Assembly (NCBI GenBank): GCA_013397795.1
Contig: VZTJ01000581.1
Span: forward strand, 248,001-312,000
DNA length: 64,000 bases
DNA from: Orthonyx spaldingii
Taxonomy: Eukaryota; Chordata; Aves; Passeriformes; Orthonychidae
Reading direction: 5' to 3'
The position numbers and the translations under genes are program-made. The notes beneath the pieces were generated by a model. It was not told where the DNA came from. It made no database searches and was given only the letters and a program-made list of their open reading frames with translations. Each line of letters opens with the position of its first letter. Positions within the stretch are counted from its first letter, which is position 1. Below, piece after piece: positions 63,666 to 64,000 of this stretch.

Positions 63666-64000
63666 ACCTTGAGTGTTCCTTCTTTTGTCATAGACACTCT
63701 TCTTTGACACACAAAGCTAGTGATTCATCGCTTATTGCCAGAGCACGCATCCATACTCAGCTGTGGAAAGCCACTGAGGTCTCGCTACTAACATCAGGAG
63801 TCAATGGCCATCTCTGGTGTACAGAGGAGCACAACTCTGAGCCAGGCAGACTTCTGGTCCTTTTTCTTACAATAGCTCCATCTGTCTCTGCAGAGATAGC
63901 TGCAGTGCCTAGCCTTGACACAGGCAGGCCTCCTTCCTAACACTGAGGAAGTTCCTACATAGGCAGAACTGTGGCATGTCTAGAAAGAGACAAGAACACA
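63666..64000. other. Unassigned DNA at window edge
   Basis: The last ~335 bases are somewhat less AT-rich and hold a 78-codon plus frame (63704-63940) with no recognised motif. A feature continuing past the window edge cannot be excluded. Confidence 0.45.

Overview
The window looks like an AT-rich (roughly 60-65% A+T by eye), CpG-poor, gene-poor stretch of a bird genome, most like a macrochromosome gene desert or a very long intron. The taxonomic clue is the repeat content. Six fragments of the CR1 LINE are present, in both orientations and of clearly different ages. Three copies or fragments belong to the ERVL-like LTR family common in birds, which opens with a TGGTTTAA-type motif and closes with a motif complementary to GAAAATTAACTCTATCCCAG. 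No bacterial, mitochondrial, tRNA or rRNA gene, CRISPR array or intact mobile element was seen. No open reading frame could be matched to a known cellular protein, so no host gene is called with confidence.

Layout: 1-6742 is mostly unassigned, with a possible LTR remnant near 1180-1900 and an A/C-rich tract at 2134-2258. A minus-strand CR1 tail lies at 6743-7165. 7166-14407 is unassigned apart from a GC-richer patch at 10106-10400. A short plus-strand CR1 3' end (14408-14632) is followed by a minus-strand solo-type LTR (15590-16192). 16193-37402 holds only candidates: a leader-like ORF (20375-20728), a triple TCF/LEF-like tandem motif (22526-22552), a hydrophobic ORF ending on a consensus splice donor (26937-27119), and GC-richer patches of unknown nature. 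A well preserved minus-strand LTR is at 37403-37986. An old plus-strand CR1 with reverse-transcriptase-region sequence is at 47455-48478. A signal-peptide-like exon candidate is at 49287-49343. A third LTR fragment is at 50270-50470, and a different LTR-like block is at 52703-53490. CR1 copies at 56186-56796, 60440-61240 (internally deleted twice) and 63483-63665 close the window.

The repeats are independent fossils, not a working system. I found no convincing new biological system. The observations most worth a second look are the internally deleted CR1 at 60.4-61.2 kb, the phase-1 leader exon candidate at 49.3 kb, the splice-bounded hydrophobic ORF at 26.9-27.1 kb, and the tandem TCF/LEF-like cluster at 22.5 kb. 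Family identifications rest on recognition of consensus-like text by eye, without alignment; boundaries are approximate to about 10-30 bases unless stated.
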